Shown here one piece after another: positions 41,950-50,863 of a stretch of 64,000 bases of DNA (positions are counted from its first letter, which is position 1; each line of letters starts with the position of its first letter). Source of the DNA: Thermanaeromonas sp. C210 (GTDB lineage: Bacteria; Bacillota; DSM-521; Neomoorellales; Neomoorellaceae); the NCBI RefSeq assembly GCF_013167955.1, contig NZ_BLWF01000004.1, positions 416,587-480,586 of the forward strand, read 5' to 3'. The translations under genes and the position numbers were made by a program. The notes beneath the pieces were generated by a model that did no database searches, had not been told where the DNA came from, and saw only the letters and a program-made list of their open reading frames with translations.

Positions 41950-43725
41950 TTATAATTTGAACTGCCCTACCGCTGCCTCCAGGGCGCCTGCCGCCTGGGC
42001 GAGGTTGGCGGCAGCCTGGCCGATCTTTTCCACCCCGGCGGTCTGCTGGGCGGCAGCGGCCGAAACCTCCTGGGTACCCGCCGCCGCCTCTTCCGTACCC
42101 GCGGCCAGGCTTTCGGCCGCCTCTTTGATTCTACGGGCTCCCTCCGCCATTTCCTCGGCCTTCCGGGTTACATCCCGAATCTTGTCGGTAAGCTGGCCGA
42201 TGGCTTCCTCGATGGCGCTGAAGGCCCGGCCACACCGCCCCATTACCTCTGTTCCTCTGGCTACGTCCTGGACCCCTTCCTGCATCTCGCGGACAACCCT
42301 GCCCATTTCCTTCTGGATCTCGTTCACGAGCCCAACTATCTGTTCACTGGCCTTGGCCGACTGTTCGGCCAGCTTCCGCACCTCCTCGGCTACCACGGCA
42401 AACCCGCGCCCCTGCTCGCCGGCCCTCGCTGCCTCAATGGCCGCATTGAGGGCCAGGAGGTTGGTCTGCTCGGCTATGCCGGAGATGACGCCTACAATCT
42501 GGCCTATCTCGGAAGAGCGCCGCCCCAACTCCTCCACGGTACGGGACAGGCCTTCCATCCGCCGGGCAATGGCTTCCATCTGGCGGTTGGCCTCTTCTAC
42601 CGTGCGGGCCCCCTCCCCGGTCTTCTCCACCACCAGCCCGGAAAAGGTGGCCATTTCCTCAGCCTGGTTGTGGACGCTTTCCACCCTGCTAGCCTGGCCC
42701 TCGATGGCCGTGGCCGTCTCGCTCACCTGCTGTGCCTGGTGCTCGGCACCCCGCGCCATTTCCTGGGCGGTAACCGCCACCTGCCGGGCCGCTTCCCCCA
42801 GCTCCTGGGACATCTGGGCCAGGTCCTGGCTGGAGCGGGCCACTTCGGTGGACATAGCCCTGGCCTGGCCGATGAGCTCTCGCAGTTTGGCCACCATGGC
42901 GTTAAAGGCCCGTGCCAGCTGCCCCAGCTCGTCGTCGGATTTAACGGCTAAGGCGGCCACGGTAAGATCCCCGTCCGCTACCCGGTCGGCGTAGGCTGCA
43001 ATTTGAGCTATAGGACGGCCGATAAGGCGGGTGAAAAGGAACGCCACCGCCATACCCATGAGGAAGGCCAGTATGAGGCCCGTCAGGAGGGTGGACCTAG
43101 TATAGATAATGGCGGTATGTAACTGATTCTGGGCCTCATCCCGCCGGACGGCCATTTCCTGCTTTAAATGGCTCCCGACGTTGTTGACATTGTCCACCGC
43201 AGCCCCCATCTGAAAACTCAAGATAGGGAGAGCCTGCATCCGATCTTCGCGGCTGGTTTTGAGGATGGTTCCTTCAAAACTATCTCTAAAACTCTTGGCG
43301 GCCATGGCCATGGCGCCCAAAAACCCTCGGGCCTGGTCGTCCAGTTCCATCTGGTCCAGCTGGCCCTTGGCCTCGTCAAACCGCTCCATGGAGTCCTGGA
43401 AACTCAAAACATGGGTCTGGGAACCGTTGATAATGTAGTCGGTAGTCCGCCGGTAACTATCCCATATGGCATTGGACATTTCGGTAAATAACTCATGTTG
43501 CTCCTGAAGCTTGACGACTTCCTCGGCCACCTGGGAAATGCGCTGGAGATTGAAGTTAACAATGATAACGACGGCCACGAAGACGGCAATGACCAGAAGG
43601 AAGCCGCCCATTAATTTGGTACGCAGCTTTAGCCGGGCCAGGAAAAAACTTCTTTTTGCCTCCTTGCCCTTCACCTCCCCCTTGTCCTGCCCCGCTCGGC
43701 GACGACGCAACGACAACCTTGCCAC
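41950..43725 (-). CDS. Methyl-accepting chemotaxis protein (membrane receptor)
   Basis: 591 residues. Transmembrane helices at about 37-58 and 212-236 frame an extracellular four-helix-bundle-like sensor (about 60-205) rich in QLDQMELDD-type heptads. A HAMP domain (about 236-290) and the cytoplasmic signalling hairpin follow ([21 protein letters not shown] tip). Adaptation-type Glu/Gln/Ala heptads lie in the C-terminal part. GTG 43725 with AAGGAGG. Its leader carries a sigma-A promoter, a c-di-GMP-I riboswitch and a terminator, so receptor level is under RNA control. Confidence 0.95.
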   Translation of the reverse strand: MARLSLRRRRAGQDKGEVKGKEAKRSFFLARLKLRTKLMGGFLLVIAVFVAVVIIVNFNLQRISQVAEEVVKLQEQHELFTEMSNAIWDSYRRTTDYIINGSQTHVLSFQDSMERFDEAKGQLDQMELDDQARGFLGAMAMAAKSFRDSFEGTILKTSREDRMQALPILSFQMGAAVDNVNNVGSHLKQEMAVRRDEAQNQLHTAIIYTRSTLLTGLILAFLMGMAVAFLFTRLIGRPIAQIAAYADRVADGDLTVAALAVKSDDELGQLARAFNAMVAKLRELIGQARAMSTEVARSSQDLAQMSQELGEAARQVAVTAQEMARGAEHQAQQVSETATAIEGQASRVESVHNQAEEMATFSGLVVEKTGEGARTVEEANRQMEAIARRMEGLSRTVEELGRRSSEIGQIVGVISGIAEQTNLLALNAAIEAARAGEQGRGFAVVAEEVRKLAEQSAKASEQIVGLVNEIQKEMGRVVREMQEGVQDVARGTEVMGRCGRAFSAIEEAIGQLTDKIRDVTRKAEEMAEGARRIKEAAESLAAGTEEAAAGTQEVSAAAAQQTAGVEKIGQAAANLAQAAGALEAAVGQFKL

Positions 43726-43780
43726 TTCCCTTTTACCTCCTTAAACCTTATGAACTACTTCATTTAATTTAATTTATAAT

Positions 43781-43813
43781 AAAAAGGGGCTACGAAACAC
43801 TGCGGGTAGCCCC
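43781..43813 (-). terminator. Terminator of the MCP leader (riboswitch platform)
   Basis: Minus strand GGGGCTAC, 12-nt loop, GTAGCCCC, then TTTTT. The 5' arm overlaps CGGGG (43810-43814), which can also pair with CCCCG at 43909-43913 on the far side of the aptamer, so the two structures compete. Confidence 0.82.
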
Positions 43814-43821
43814 GGTCCACC

Positions 43822-43913
43822 CACGGCAGCTGGCTGTCATAGCCGCCACAAAGACGGCCTTAGACCCTGTAGCTTTGCGCCCCGGCCTTTCGGCCGGTTT
43901 GCCTTTTTCGGGG
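43822..43913 (-). ncRNA. Cyclic-di-GMP-I (GEMM-I) riboswitch upstream of the MCP gene
   Basis: On the minus strand: GGCAAACC, a stem CGGCC-GAAA-GGCCG with the expected tetraloop, GGGGCGCAAAGCTACAGGGTCTAAGG, a second stem, then CAGCCAGCTGCCG. This is a better GEMM-I match than the flgB copy. A terminator follows directly. The outer CCCCG/CGGGG pair would take up the 5' arm of the terminator, suggesting that c-di-GMP binding allows read-through (inference). Confidence 0.9.
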
Positions 43914-43935
43914 AAATTCTGTCAATTTCGCCTTA

Positions 43936-43965
43936 ATTATACTTGAATCGGGCCTCAATAGGCAA
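43936..43965 (-). promoter_or_regulatory. Sigma-A promoter of the riboswitch-MCP transcript
   Basis: TTGCCT (43960-43965), 18 nt, TATAAT (43936-43941) on the minus strand. It overlaps the last codons of the upstream peptidase gene, and transcription would start just before the aptamer. Confidence 0.65.
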
Positions 43966-45547
43966 GATGTTTCTGGGGATCCCGGTAAAACTCGAGTATC
44001 CGCTGTAACGCCTCCACCCCTACTCTTTCGAAGCGATAATACTCCTGGACGTACCGCAGGGCATCACCCAGGGCTTGCCGGCCCATGCTTTCCTCCCAGC
44101 GCAGCCAGTAAAGAACCCCCTGGCGGTAGACAATGCGGCGGTAATCTTCTTCCGATGCATAGGCGGTCAAAGGTAAGTCCGCGAGCTCAAGTTCCCTCCC
44201 CGCCACGGAAGCGATCTCCTCCTTGCACATCCGGTAGTAGTCGGGGTCCGCGAAGCTGTAGTAGAGCAAGGTGCTGTATTCCGCCAGCCCTTCGTCGATC
44301 CAGGCCGCCCGGATACTGTCGTTCCCCACCAGGTTATACCACCACTGATGGGCCACCTCATGGACGACCACCGGCGGGCTGTACCCCTTTAAGGTGCTCA
44401 GGAAGATCAGACCGGGATACTCCATTCCCGAAAGCCCCTCCAGGGGAACCTCTACCAGGTGAAGATAGGAATAGGGATAGGTGCCCCAGTACTCTTGAAA
44501 ATACTTTAAAGCCTGAACCGCCGTATCCAGTATCTCGGGGGACGGCCGACTGCGGGTGGCCACCACCAGCTCCACCGGCCCCACCCGGCGGCCAGCGAAT
44601 TGCCACCCGGCGCCTGCGGCAAAGGCGAACTCCCGGATGGGATGTTCACTGCTGAAGGACCAGCCGGTCCAGCCACCACCTTCTGTGCGGCCCGTAACCC
44701 GGCCGCTGGCCACCACTACCAGGTGGGAAGGCACCCGGAGATCCACCTGGTAGTAGGCTGCGTCGGCAAAATAAGGTTCGCCAAAGCTCGCCCCTTCTGC
44801 CATCCCCTGCCAGGCTCCCTCCTGCCGCGGCGCTAAAAGGGGATACCAGCCGGAAACCATGGTAACCCCGTCAAAGACTCCCAGCCGGGCCGCTCTATCC
44901 GGTATATGGGTGGAGAAATCTATTTCTACTACCAAGGTTTGCCTAGAAAAGAGGGGCCGGTTCAAGGGCACCTCCAGCCTGGTGCCTTGAACCATAAAGG
45001 CGGCTTCTATTTGATTTATTTTAACGCGGTGAACGGTCAGGGAATTTGCCGCCTCGGCCATGCCATTGGCCGGGAGATTGAATTGGAGCTCGGTTAAGGG
45101 GTAAAAATAGGGGTTTTGGTAGGCCAGCAAGAGCTTGCCCTGCAGGAGCTCTCCGGCGAGGTCTAGCCTGGCCTGGATGTTATATACGGGGTGAAAGCGA
45201 TAACGGAACCGGCCCGACCAGCCCCCGTCCGGAACGGGGAGCTTCACTTCCCGGGGATCAACACCTGAAAACGCCAGACCCCAGGCATCCAGGGCGGCAT
45301 CTAAGGGGAGATACTGCCCGGCAGGAGACGCAGCGTACCCCCGTCCGGCGGGGGAAAGATAGCGGGCCGGGATAAGGATTTCTCCGCCCATTTTCACGGG
45401 GGGCGGGTCCAGCACCACCCGGTCGTAGCCGACCAGGTTCGGACCCACTTCCCGGGGGGAGGAATGGAGGACGCTTTGGAGTCCGCAGGACCAAAAGGCC
45501 AGAAAGAGCCCCGGCAACACCAGAAGAAGGAGCTTTTTCCTTTCCAT
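43955..45547 (-). CDS. M1-family (gluzincin) metallopeptidase, membrane-anchored
   Basis: 530 residues. Hydrophobic N-terminal segment (about 5-20) followed by FWSC, a poor lipobox, so it is exported and anchored. Residues about 95-320 form the beta-rich N-terminal M1-like domain; the active site is VVHEVAHQWWYN (HExxH) with DEGLAEY 18 residues later giving the third zinc ligand Glu. The usual GxMEN exopeptidase motif appears as LSGMEYPG. It is not in an operon with the MCP gene, since a promoter and riboswitch start inside its 3' end. Confidence 0.85.
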   Translation of the reverse strand: MERKKLLLLVLPGLFLAFWSCGLQSVLHSSPREVGPNLVGYDRVVLDPPPVKMGGEILIPARYLSPAGRGYAASPAGQYLPLDAALDAWGLAFSGVDPREVKLPVPDGGWSGRFRYRFHPVYNIQARLDLAGELLQGKLLLAYQNPYFYPLTELQFNLPANGMAEAANSLTVHRVKINQIEAAFMVQGTRLEVPLNRPLFSRQTLVVEIDFSTHIPDRAARLGVFDGVTMVSGWYPLLAPRQEGAWQGMAEGASFGEPYFADAAYYQVDLRVPSHLVVVASGRVTGRTEGGGWTGWSFSSEHPIREFAFAAGAGWQFAGRRVGPVELVVATRSRPSPEILDTAVQALKYFQEYWGTYPYSYLHLVEVPLEGLSGMEYPGLIFLSTLKGYSPPVVVHEVAHQWWYNLVGNDSIRAAWIDEGLAEYSTLLYYSFADPDYYRMCKEEIASVAGRELELADLPLTAYASEEDYRRIVYRQGVLYWLRWEESMGRQALGDALRYVQEYYRFERVGVEALQRILEFYRDPQKHLAY

Positions 45548-45833
45548 GCAACTTCTCCCTTTGAGGCGAACTCCGGGTTAATTCGACAAAACTGGAGCCC
45601 TTTCCTGCTTTTTTCCTGTTCCGGGCGAGGAGGTTCCTTCCCAGTTTACGGGGGTACACCATAAATGGGGCCGGAAGGCCCTTATAGGCGGGTTCATGTT
45701 GGCTACGTGAAGGGCCGTGCCCGACGGCGGGGATAAACCGGGGCGGTCGGCCTAGGTGAGAGCTGATAAGGCGCGCTGGTGGGAACAGGAGGGGCCCCAC
45801 AGGAAGGGCCCCCACTACTCCCCCACCGGTTGC
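45548..45833. other. Intergenic region between htrA and the M1 peptidase, no gene seen
   Basis: About 285 bp. It contains GC hairpins without T-runs: GGGCC-GGAA-GGCCC near 45667-45681, and GGGGCCC/GGGCCCC near 45792-45812 just past the htrA stop. No ORF with a ribosome site was found. Confidence 0.4.
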
Positions 45834-46997
45834 TTACCAGGTCGACGGTTTTTCGGCCAGGGTCACCGTTACGTTTACCCGGCCGCCCCGGCGAAAGATC
45901 ACCAGCTGGATGGTCTGCCCTATCTGTTTCTGCTGAATCAGTTTGACCAGCTCGGTGGCCGAATTGACGGCCTGACCGTCCACCTGGAGGATGACGTCGC
46001 CCGTACGGAGTCCGGCCTTGGCCGCCGGACCGCCGGAGACCACTTCCCTTATTAGAACTCCCTGGACGTTACTGATTCCCAGGTAAGCGGCTATGTCGGG
46101 CGTCATATCCTGTAAAAGGACTCCCAACCACGGCCGGCTGATCTTACCCTTGGTCATGAGGTCGTTCAAGACCGGCTGGACGGTGGTGCTCGGGATGGCA
46201 AAGCCCACGCCCTGGGCATCGATCTTGACGGCCGTATTGATGCCGATGACCTCACCCCGGAGGTTAAGTAGAGGCCCACCGCTGTTGCCGGGATTAATGG
46301 AGGCATCGGTTTGGAGAAGATTTTCATAGTGGCGGTCCTGGGTGTCTACAGGACGGCCCTTGGCGCTAAGCACGCCCACGGTGACGGTATGGTCCAGGCC
46401 GTAAGGGTTCCCGATGGCTATAACCCACTCCCCTACCCGGGCTTGGTCTGCATCTCCCAGTTTGAGATAGGGCAGGGGCTTGCCCACGTCCACCTTAAGT
46501 ACGGCCAGGTCCAAATCCCGATCCGCACCCACTACCCTGGCCTTGAACCGCTGGTCAAAGCCGACAATGGTAACCTCTACTTCCTCGGCGCCCTCCACTA
46601 CGTGCTCGTTGGTCAAAATATATCCGTCAGAAGAGATGAGAAAGCCCGAACCCAGACCCTGCTGCTGGCGCCCGTCGGGTATGCCGAAGAACTGCCGGAA
46701 AAAGGGATCGTTGAAGGGGGCCTGTAGCCCGCCGCTCGTAGTATCAATCCTCACCACTGCCGGGCTGGCCGCCTCTACAATATTGGCAATGGCGTCGGGT
46801 CCGAGCCCCGGGGGGAGACTCGTGGCACCGGCCTGGTTGGCGCTCACCTGCTGTGGCCTATTTTCTTGCTGGGGCGGCAAGGCAAAGGCCCGGGAAGCCC
46901 CTCCCAGGACGAAAAAGGCCGATGTAACGGCTACCCCGGCCAGAAAAACCAAAAGGAGCAACCATCCTAGACTCCGTCTGCCATTTCGGTCATACAT
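45834..46997 (-). CDS. HtrA/DegP-type serine protease (S1C family)
   Basis: 387 residues. A signal anchor (residues 10-32), a Pro/Gln/Asn-rich linker, trypsin-like domain with catalytic His in LTNEHVV, Asp in DLDLAVLKV and Ser in INPGNSGGPLLN, and one C-terminal PDZ domain (about 290-380: GPAAKAGLRTGDVILQVDG). It degrades misfolded proteins outside the membrane. AAAGGAGGG precedes ATG 46997. It has a divergent promoter shared with the small ORF and cinA. Confidence 0.95.
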   Translation of the reverse strand: MYDRNGRRSLGWLLLLVFLAGVAVTSAFFVLGGASRAFALPPQQENRPQQVSANQAGATSLPPGLGPDAIANIVEAASPAVVRIDTTSGGLQAPFNDPFFRQFFGIPDGRQQQGLGSGFLISSDGYILTNEHVVEGAEEVEVTIVGFDQRFKARVVGADRDLDLAVLKVDVGKPLPYLKLGDADQARVGEWVIAIGNPYGLDHTVTVGVLSAKGRPVDTQDRHYENLLQTDASINPGNSGGPLLNLRGEVIGINTAVKIDAQGVGFAIPSTTVQPVLNDLMTKGKISRPWLGVLLQDMTPDIAAYLGISNVQGVLIREVVSGGPAAKAGLRTGDVILQVDGQAVNSATELVKLIQQKQIGQTIQLVIFRRGGRVNVTVTLAEKPSTW

Positions 46998-47089
46998 GGA
47001 CCTTCCCTCCTTTAACCTTCAATGTAGAAGCTACTCACCGTTCATTTTACTACGGTAAGGTAAAGAAAGTATTAAGAAATCCTGAAATA

Positions 47090-47142
47090 ATTATAAGTTC
47101 CGGAGGAGCACCGTTGCAAGGCTGTCGGGCCTCTGCTATACT
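47090..47142. promoter_or_regulatory. Divergent sigma-A promoters sharing a palindromic -35 box
   Basis: TTGCAA (47114-47119) is its own reverse complement. To the right, 17 nt then TATACT (47137-47142) gives a plus-strand promoter for 47163 and cinA. To the left, 18 nt then TATAAT (47090-47095) gives a minus-strand promoter for htrA. The two cannot be occupied at once. Confidence 0.65.
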
Positions 47143-47162
47143 GACCCTCGAGGGGGGAAAGT

Positions 47163-47294
47163 ATGAAAAAGGTTCACCTCGTCCTCTTTTTAATCTTCTG
47201 GCTCATCCTGGGGCTTGCGGTGACCGCCATCAACAGCCACGGCGCCGGCGCAGGAGGTCATGAACCCGCCGCCGCTGAGGTAAGCCGACATTAG
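47163..47294 (+). CDS. 43-residue membrane or secreted peptide
   Basis: ATG 47163 with GAGGGGGG just upstream and TAG at 47292-47294. KK at the start, one hydrophobic helix (VHLVLFLIFWLILGLAVTA) and a Gly/Ala/His-rich tail. It is directly behind a good sigma-A promoter and 77 bp before cinA. Family not recognised; it could also be a leader peptide. Confidence 0.6.
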   Translation: MKKVHLVLFLIFWLILGLAVTAINSHGAGAGGHEPAAAEVSRH

Positions 47295-47371
47295 GGGGAC
47301 GGAAAAACGCTCCCATGGAGAGCCTTTCGTGACCATGTTCGCTCCATTCCCATAAGGAAAGGTGGACTCCC

Positions 47372-48625
47372 TTGCTGGCAGAAGCCATCTTCACGGGCAC
47401 CGAACTCCTCCTGGGCCAGGTGGTAAACACCAACGCGGCCTTTCTGGCTGAACAGCTGGCCGCCGCGGGCATTAGCCTCTTTCGCCAGGTGGTGGTGGGC
47501 GATAATCTGGAGCGCATTAAGCAGGCCATCCTGGAAGCAAAGGGGCGGGCGGACCTGGTCATCATCGGCGGTGGTATGGGTCCCACTGAAGACGACCTGA
47601 CGCGGGAGGCCTTGGCCTCCGCCCTGGGCCTTCCCCTGGAGGAAGATCCCCAAGCCCGGGAACACATCCTGCGCTTCTTCACTGCACGCAACCGTCCCAT
47701 GCCGAGCCAAAACTTGAAACAAGCCCTCCTTCCTCGCGGGGCCCGGCTCCTGTCCAATCCCCTGGGTACGGCCCCGGGAATCTTTCTCCCCCATCAAGCT
47801 AAACTTTACGCCTGCTTGCCCGGACCGCCGGGGGAATTTCAACCCATGCTCACCCAGGAGCTCCTGCCCCTGTTAAGGAGTTACCGTCGGGAAGAGGAGG
47901 TCATTCTTTCCCGGGTGCTTAAGGTTACCGGGATGGGAGAGTCGACCGTAGAAGAGAAGGTTCGCGACCTCCTGGCCGGAACTAACCCCACCCTAGCCCC
48001 CCTGGCCAAAACCGGAGAAGTACACTTGCGCTTAACGGCGCGGGCTCCCGATACCGAAGCCGCCCTCGCCCTTATAGAGCCCGTGGAAAGGGAAATCCGG
48101 CGGCGCCTGACGGATTACGTCTACGGCGCCGATCACGAGACTCTGGAAGAGGTAGTAGGCCGTCTTTTAGCCGCCAGGGGGTGGACCCTGGCGGTAGCCG
48201 AGTCCTGCACCGGCGGCCTGCTGGCCCACCGGATTACCAACGTTCCCGGTAGCTCTATCTATTTCCGCCAGGGTTTGGTGGCTTACGCCAACGAAGCCAA
48301 AGTACGGCTCCTGGGAGTACCTCCGGAGGTGCTGGACCGCCAGGGGGCAGTGAGCCGGGAAGTGGCCCTGGCCATGGCCCGGGGCATAAGGCACCTGGCC
48401 GGTACCGACGTGGGGGTAGGGATTACCGGTATTGCCGGCCCGGGCGGCGGCACGCCTACTAAGCCGGTCGGACTGGTATATGTGGCCGTAGATTTGCAGG
48501 GAGACATCCAGGTGCGCCGGGAGCTCTTTCAGGGGGGGCGGGAAGAAGTTAAATGGCGGGCCAGCCAGAGCGCCCTGGACTTGCTGTGGCGAAGGCTGAG
48601 GATAAAAGCCCGAGAAGAAGGGTAG
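47372..48625 (+). CDS. cinA: Competence/damage-inducible protein CinA (NMN deamidase-type)
   Basis: 417 residues. The N-terminal molybdopterin-binding-like domain (1-170; FTGTELLLGQVVNTNAAFLA, GGGMGPTEDDLT) joins a C-terminal amidase domain (about 255-417; VAESCTGGLLAHRITNVPGSS, GITGIAGPGGGTPTKPVG). The C-terminal domain deamidates NMN in the pyridine nucleotide cycle; the N-terminal domain is an ADP-ribose pyrophosphatase in some species. TTG start with AAGGTGG upstream. Unlike many Firmicutes, no recA follows in this window. Confidence 0.94.
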   Translation: MLAEAIFTGTELLLGQVVNTNAAFLAEQLAAAGISLFRQVVVGDNLERIKQAILEAKGRADLVIIGGGMGPTEDDLTREALASALGLPLEEDPQAREHILRFFTARNRPMPSQNLKQALLPRGARLLSNPLGTAPGIFLPHQAKLYACLPGPPGEFQPMLTQELLPLLRSYRREEEVILSRVLKVTGMGESTVEEKVRDLLAGTNPTLAPLAKTGEVHLRLTARAPDTEAALALIEPVEREIRRRLTDYVYGADHETLEEVVGRLLAARGWTLAVAESCTGGLLAHRITNVPGSSIYFRQGLVAYANEAKVRLLGVPPEVLDRQGAVSREVALAMARGIRHLAGTDVGVGITGIAGPGGGTPTKPVGLVYVAVDLQGDIQVRRELFQGGREEVKWRASQSALDLLWRRLRIKAREEG

Positions 48626-48665
48626 TTTAGTATTAGAGTACTGTATCTCTGGAGGATAAAGACCC

Positions 48666-49205
48666 TTGGAGAGGCGGCAGTGGCTGCATATACTGCTCAA
48701 CACGGTTCGAACATGGCAGCGGGAATGGCCCCCTCAGGGGCGGAGATGGTTGTTTGCCCTGGTACTGCTCGGGTTAATCCTTATCCCGGGCATCCAGGCC
48801 CGGCCCTTACCCCCACCGGCGGCGGGGAAACCGCTCCCCCCAGGCCTGCCGGCGGAAGAGATCAACCTGCTGGCCCGGCTGGTAGCCGCCGAGGCCAAGG
48901 CGGAACCCTATATCGGCAAGGTGGCCGTTGCGGCCGTGGTCCTAAACCGCACGCGCCACCCCGACTTCCCCTCCACCATACCCGGGGTTATCTTTGAGCC
49001 TTGGGCCTTTGAAAGCGTAATGAACGGTACCTTCTGGGAGGCCAAGGTGGAGGAATCCGACTACCGCGCGAGCCAGGATGCTCTGGCGGACTGGGACCCC
49101 AGCGGAGGTGCCCTCTACTTTTTTAATCCCGCTACTTCTACCAGCCCTTGGATCTGGACCCGGCCTCAGATCACCGTCATCGGCCGTCACATCTTTGCTC
49201 TTTAA
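48666..49205 (+). CDS. Cell-wall hydrolase of the SleB/CwlJ family
   Basis: 179 residues. A membrane signal (about 27-45) and a Pro-rich linker precede the hydrolase_2 domain (about 68-178: INLLARLVAAEAKAEPYIGKVAVAAVVLNR with the catalytic Glu, DWDPSGGALYFFNP, and IGRHIFAL at the end). Such enzymes are lytic transglycosylases that degrade spore cortex at germination. There is no N-terminal peptidoglycan-binding domain, so it is shorter than SleB. TTG start with GGAGG upstream. Its end overlaps yigZ tail-to-tail by 29 bp. Confidence 0.88.
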   Translation: MERRQWLHILLNTVRTWQREWPPQGRRWLFALVLLGLILIPGIQARPLPPPAAGKPLPPGLPAEEINLLARLVAAEAKAEPYIGKVAVAAVVLNRTRHPDFPSTIPGVIFEPWAFESVMNGTFWEAKVEESDYRASQDALADWDPSGGALYFFNPATSTSPWIWTRPQITVIGRHIFAL

Positions 49206-49797
49206 ACACGACCAGGTCGGCCACCTTCTGCCGGAAAAGGTCTACGGCAAAAAGGGGAATCTCCGCCTGTAAATGGACTTCCCAGGGGCCGTAGTCTGCA
49301 GTTACCATTCGTCCCCCGCAGGAATTTATATGATAGAGTACCCGCTCCAGAGCAGCGTAGGAACAACTAAGGGCCAACGGCCGCGTGACCACCTTTTCTA
49401 TCTGCCCGGCTTCCTCCAGGACCCGCCGCGCCGTTTGGCCATAGGCCTCGATAAGGCCGCGCACCCCCAACTTCTTACCGCCGAAGTAGCGGGTGACCAC
49501 CACGGCCACATTGGTCAAGCCCAGGCGGGAGATGGCTCCCAAGATGGGCCGCCCTGCCGTACCGGAGGGTTCCCCGGCGTCGCTGTAGTACGTTATTTCG
49601 CGGGGCGGCAAGCCCAGGCGGTAGGCAAAGCAGTTGTGGGTTGCCCCGCGGTGAAGCTTCTGGCGCGCGGAGATAAAATCTGCGGCTTCGGCTTCCGTTG
49701 CCACTTCTTTGGCGCAGCCTATAAACACCGAGCGTTCGAACCTGAGCTCAACTTCGGCCTGGCCGGCTACGGTAGTAAAGGTGTCCCTCCCCTGCAT
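49177..49797 (-). CDS. YigZ/IMPACT family protein
   Basis: About 206 residues. N-terminal UPF0029 domain with RSVFIGCAKEVATEAEAADFI, HRGATHNCFAYRLG and SDAGEPSGTAGRPILGAI (residues 25-95), then GLTNVAVVVTRYFGGKKLGVRGLIEAYG; a C-terminal ferredoxin-like domain follows. Cellular role poorly known. ATG 49797 fits just after the upstream MBL stop at 49802; the longer frame would overlap it. Convergent with the SleB-like gene. Confidence 0.88.
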   Translation of the reverse strand: MQGRDTFTTVAGQAEVELRFERSVFIGCAKEVATEAEAADFISARQKLHRGATHNCFAYRLGLPPREITYYSDAGEPSGTAGRPILGAISRLGLTNVAVVVTRYFGGKKLGVRGLIEAYGQTARRVLEEAGQIEKVVTRPLALSCSYAALERVLYHINSCGGRMVTADYGPWEVHLQAEIPLFAVDLFRQKVADLVVFKEQRCDGR

Positions 49798-49801
49798 GCC
49801 T

Positions 49802-50488
49802 TTACAGGCGGAAGGCACCTTCGCCCAAGCTCAATACCCAAACCTCTGTCTCCGCCGGCAGGCCGGCCTTATCAACCTCCACCTCGCTACGGCCCAAGTG
49901 CCGCACGTTGGCCCGGCCGGAGGTAAACTCGTCCACTCCGGCGATGGGGAAGCCGCGCATACCGGGTGTCAAGTAATGCATGGGCAATACCAGCCGGGGC
50001 CGCAAGCTTTCTACTATCTGCCAGGCCTCTCCCGCGTCAATGGTAAAGTAGCCGCCCACAGGCACCATTAATATGTCCGGCTGCCCGATCTTCCGGCATT
50101 GTTCCGCGTCCGGGAGGTGGCCCAGATCGCCCAGATGGGCCAGGCGCAAATCGCCGATTTCCAGGACAAAAACGGCGTTCTTGCCCCGCTTCTCTCCCTG
50201 AACCTCATCGTGGTAAGTAGGGACGGTGTAAGCGTGGACATCCTTGAAGGTAGTGTCCACTTCATTCCACCCTTCCCCTTCCGAGGTTAACCCCCGCAGT
50301 ATTACGGGGTCTCCCTTAACGCCCTTTAAGTAATTATGATCCCAGTGTTCGTGGCTTACGGTCACCAGGTCGGCCTCAACTTCCTGGGCCGCAGGCGAAA
50401 CGTCGGGCCCATAAGGGTCGGTAACCACCCTCACTCCTGCCGGAGTGGTGAGATAAAAACTTGCATGACCAAGCCAGCGTATCTTCAT
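49802..50488 (-). CDS. UPF0173-like MBL-fold metal-dependent hydrolase
   Basis: 228 residues. WLGHASFYLTTPAGVRVVTDPYG, then VSHEHWDHNYL (HxHxDH) and HLGDLGHLPD, and LPMHYLTPG near the C-terminus. This is the small UPF0173/UlaG-like hydrolase group; substrate unknown. GAGGAGGG precedes ATG 50488. Upstream is MITE copy 2; downstream yigZ starts 5 bp on. Confidence 0.85.
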   Translation of the reverse strand: MKIRWLGHASFYLTTPAGVRVVTDPYGPDVSPAAQEVEADLVTVSHEHWDHNYLKGVKGDPVILRGLTSEGEGWNEVDTTFKDVHAYTVPTYHDEVQGEKRGKNAVFVLEIGDLRLAHLGDLGHLPDAEQCRKIGQPDILMVPVGGYFTIDAGEAWQIVESLRPRLVLPMHYLTPGMRGFPIAGVDEFTSGRANVRHLGRSEVEVDKAGLPAETEVWVLSLGEGAFRL

Positions 50489-50578
50489 GGCTTACCCTCC
50501 TCAGCGGTTAGATCTATCCATTACTACCGTAAAGTCAATATTATCACATAATGGAGAAACGTGCAAGAAGAGGGGGGC

Positions 50579-50844
50579 TGACGTATCTTCACTTTCGAGC
50601 CTAGGCCTGCTTGGCTTTCGCTCGCTCCAGAAACCCTCGCGGGCCAAACTATCACTCAGCCTCAGAGCTTAAGGCGGACTTCCCGGCAAATTCGACATCC
50701 TGTCTCAGTTGCCGGCCTCGGCCTTCCATGGCCTCGGGTCCGCCTCCGCTTTCGGCTTCGTGAAGTTTGGCACCCGCTCGGGTTTAGTCGCTCGCTTTCC
50801 AAGCCAAGGCAGGCCTCTCTCTCCCATAAAATGGGGACACGTCA
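50579..50844. repeat. MITE-like element, copy 2 (266 bp)
   Basis: Left end TGACGTATCTTCACTTT, right end (reversed) TGACGTGTCCCCATTTT. By eye it is close to copy 1 over its whole length, in the same orientation, including the interior GGTCCGCCTCCGCTTT. It lies between the xpt and MBL genes. No clear target duplication is left (flanks share only AGGGG). Confidence 0.85.
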
Positions 50845-50863
50845 GGAGGGGTTCCTGAGCCGT

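Noticed and set aside
41957-42994. Long plus-strand frame of 345 codons
   Set aside because: It is antisense to the MCP gene, is very rich in Ala/Ser/Arg and has no ribosome binding site. High-GC coding DNA opens such frames by chance; similar frames at 16423-17220 and 36233-37000 were dropped for the same reason.
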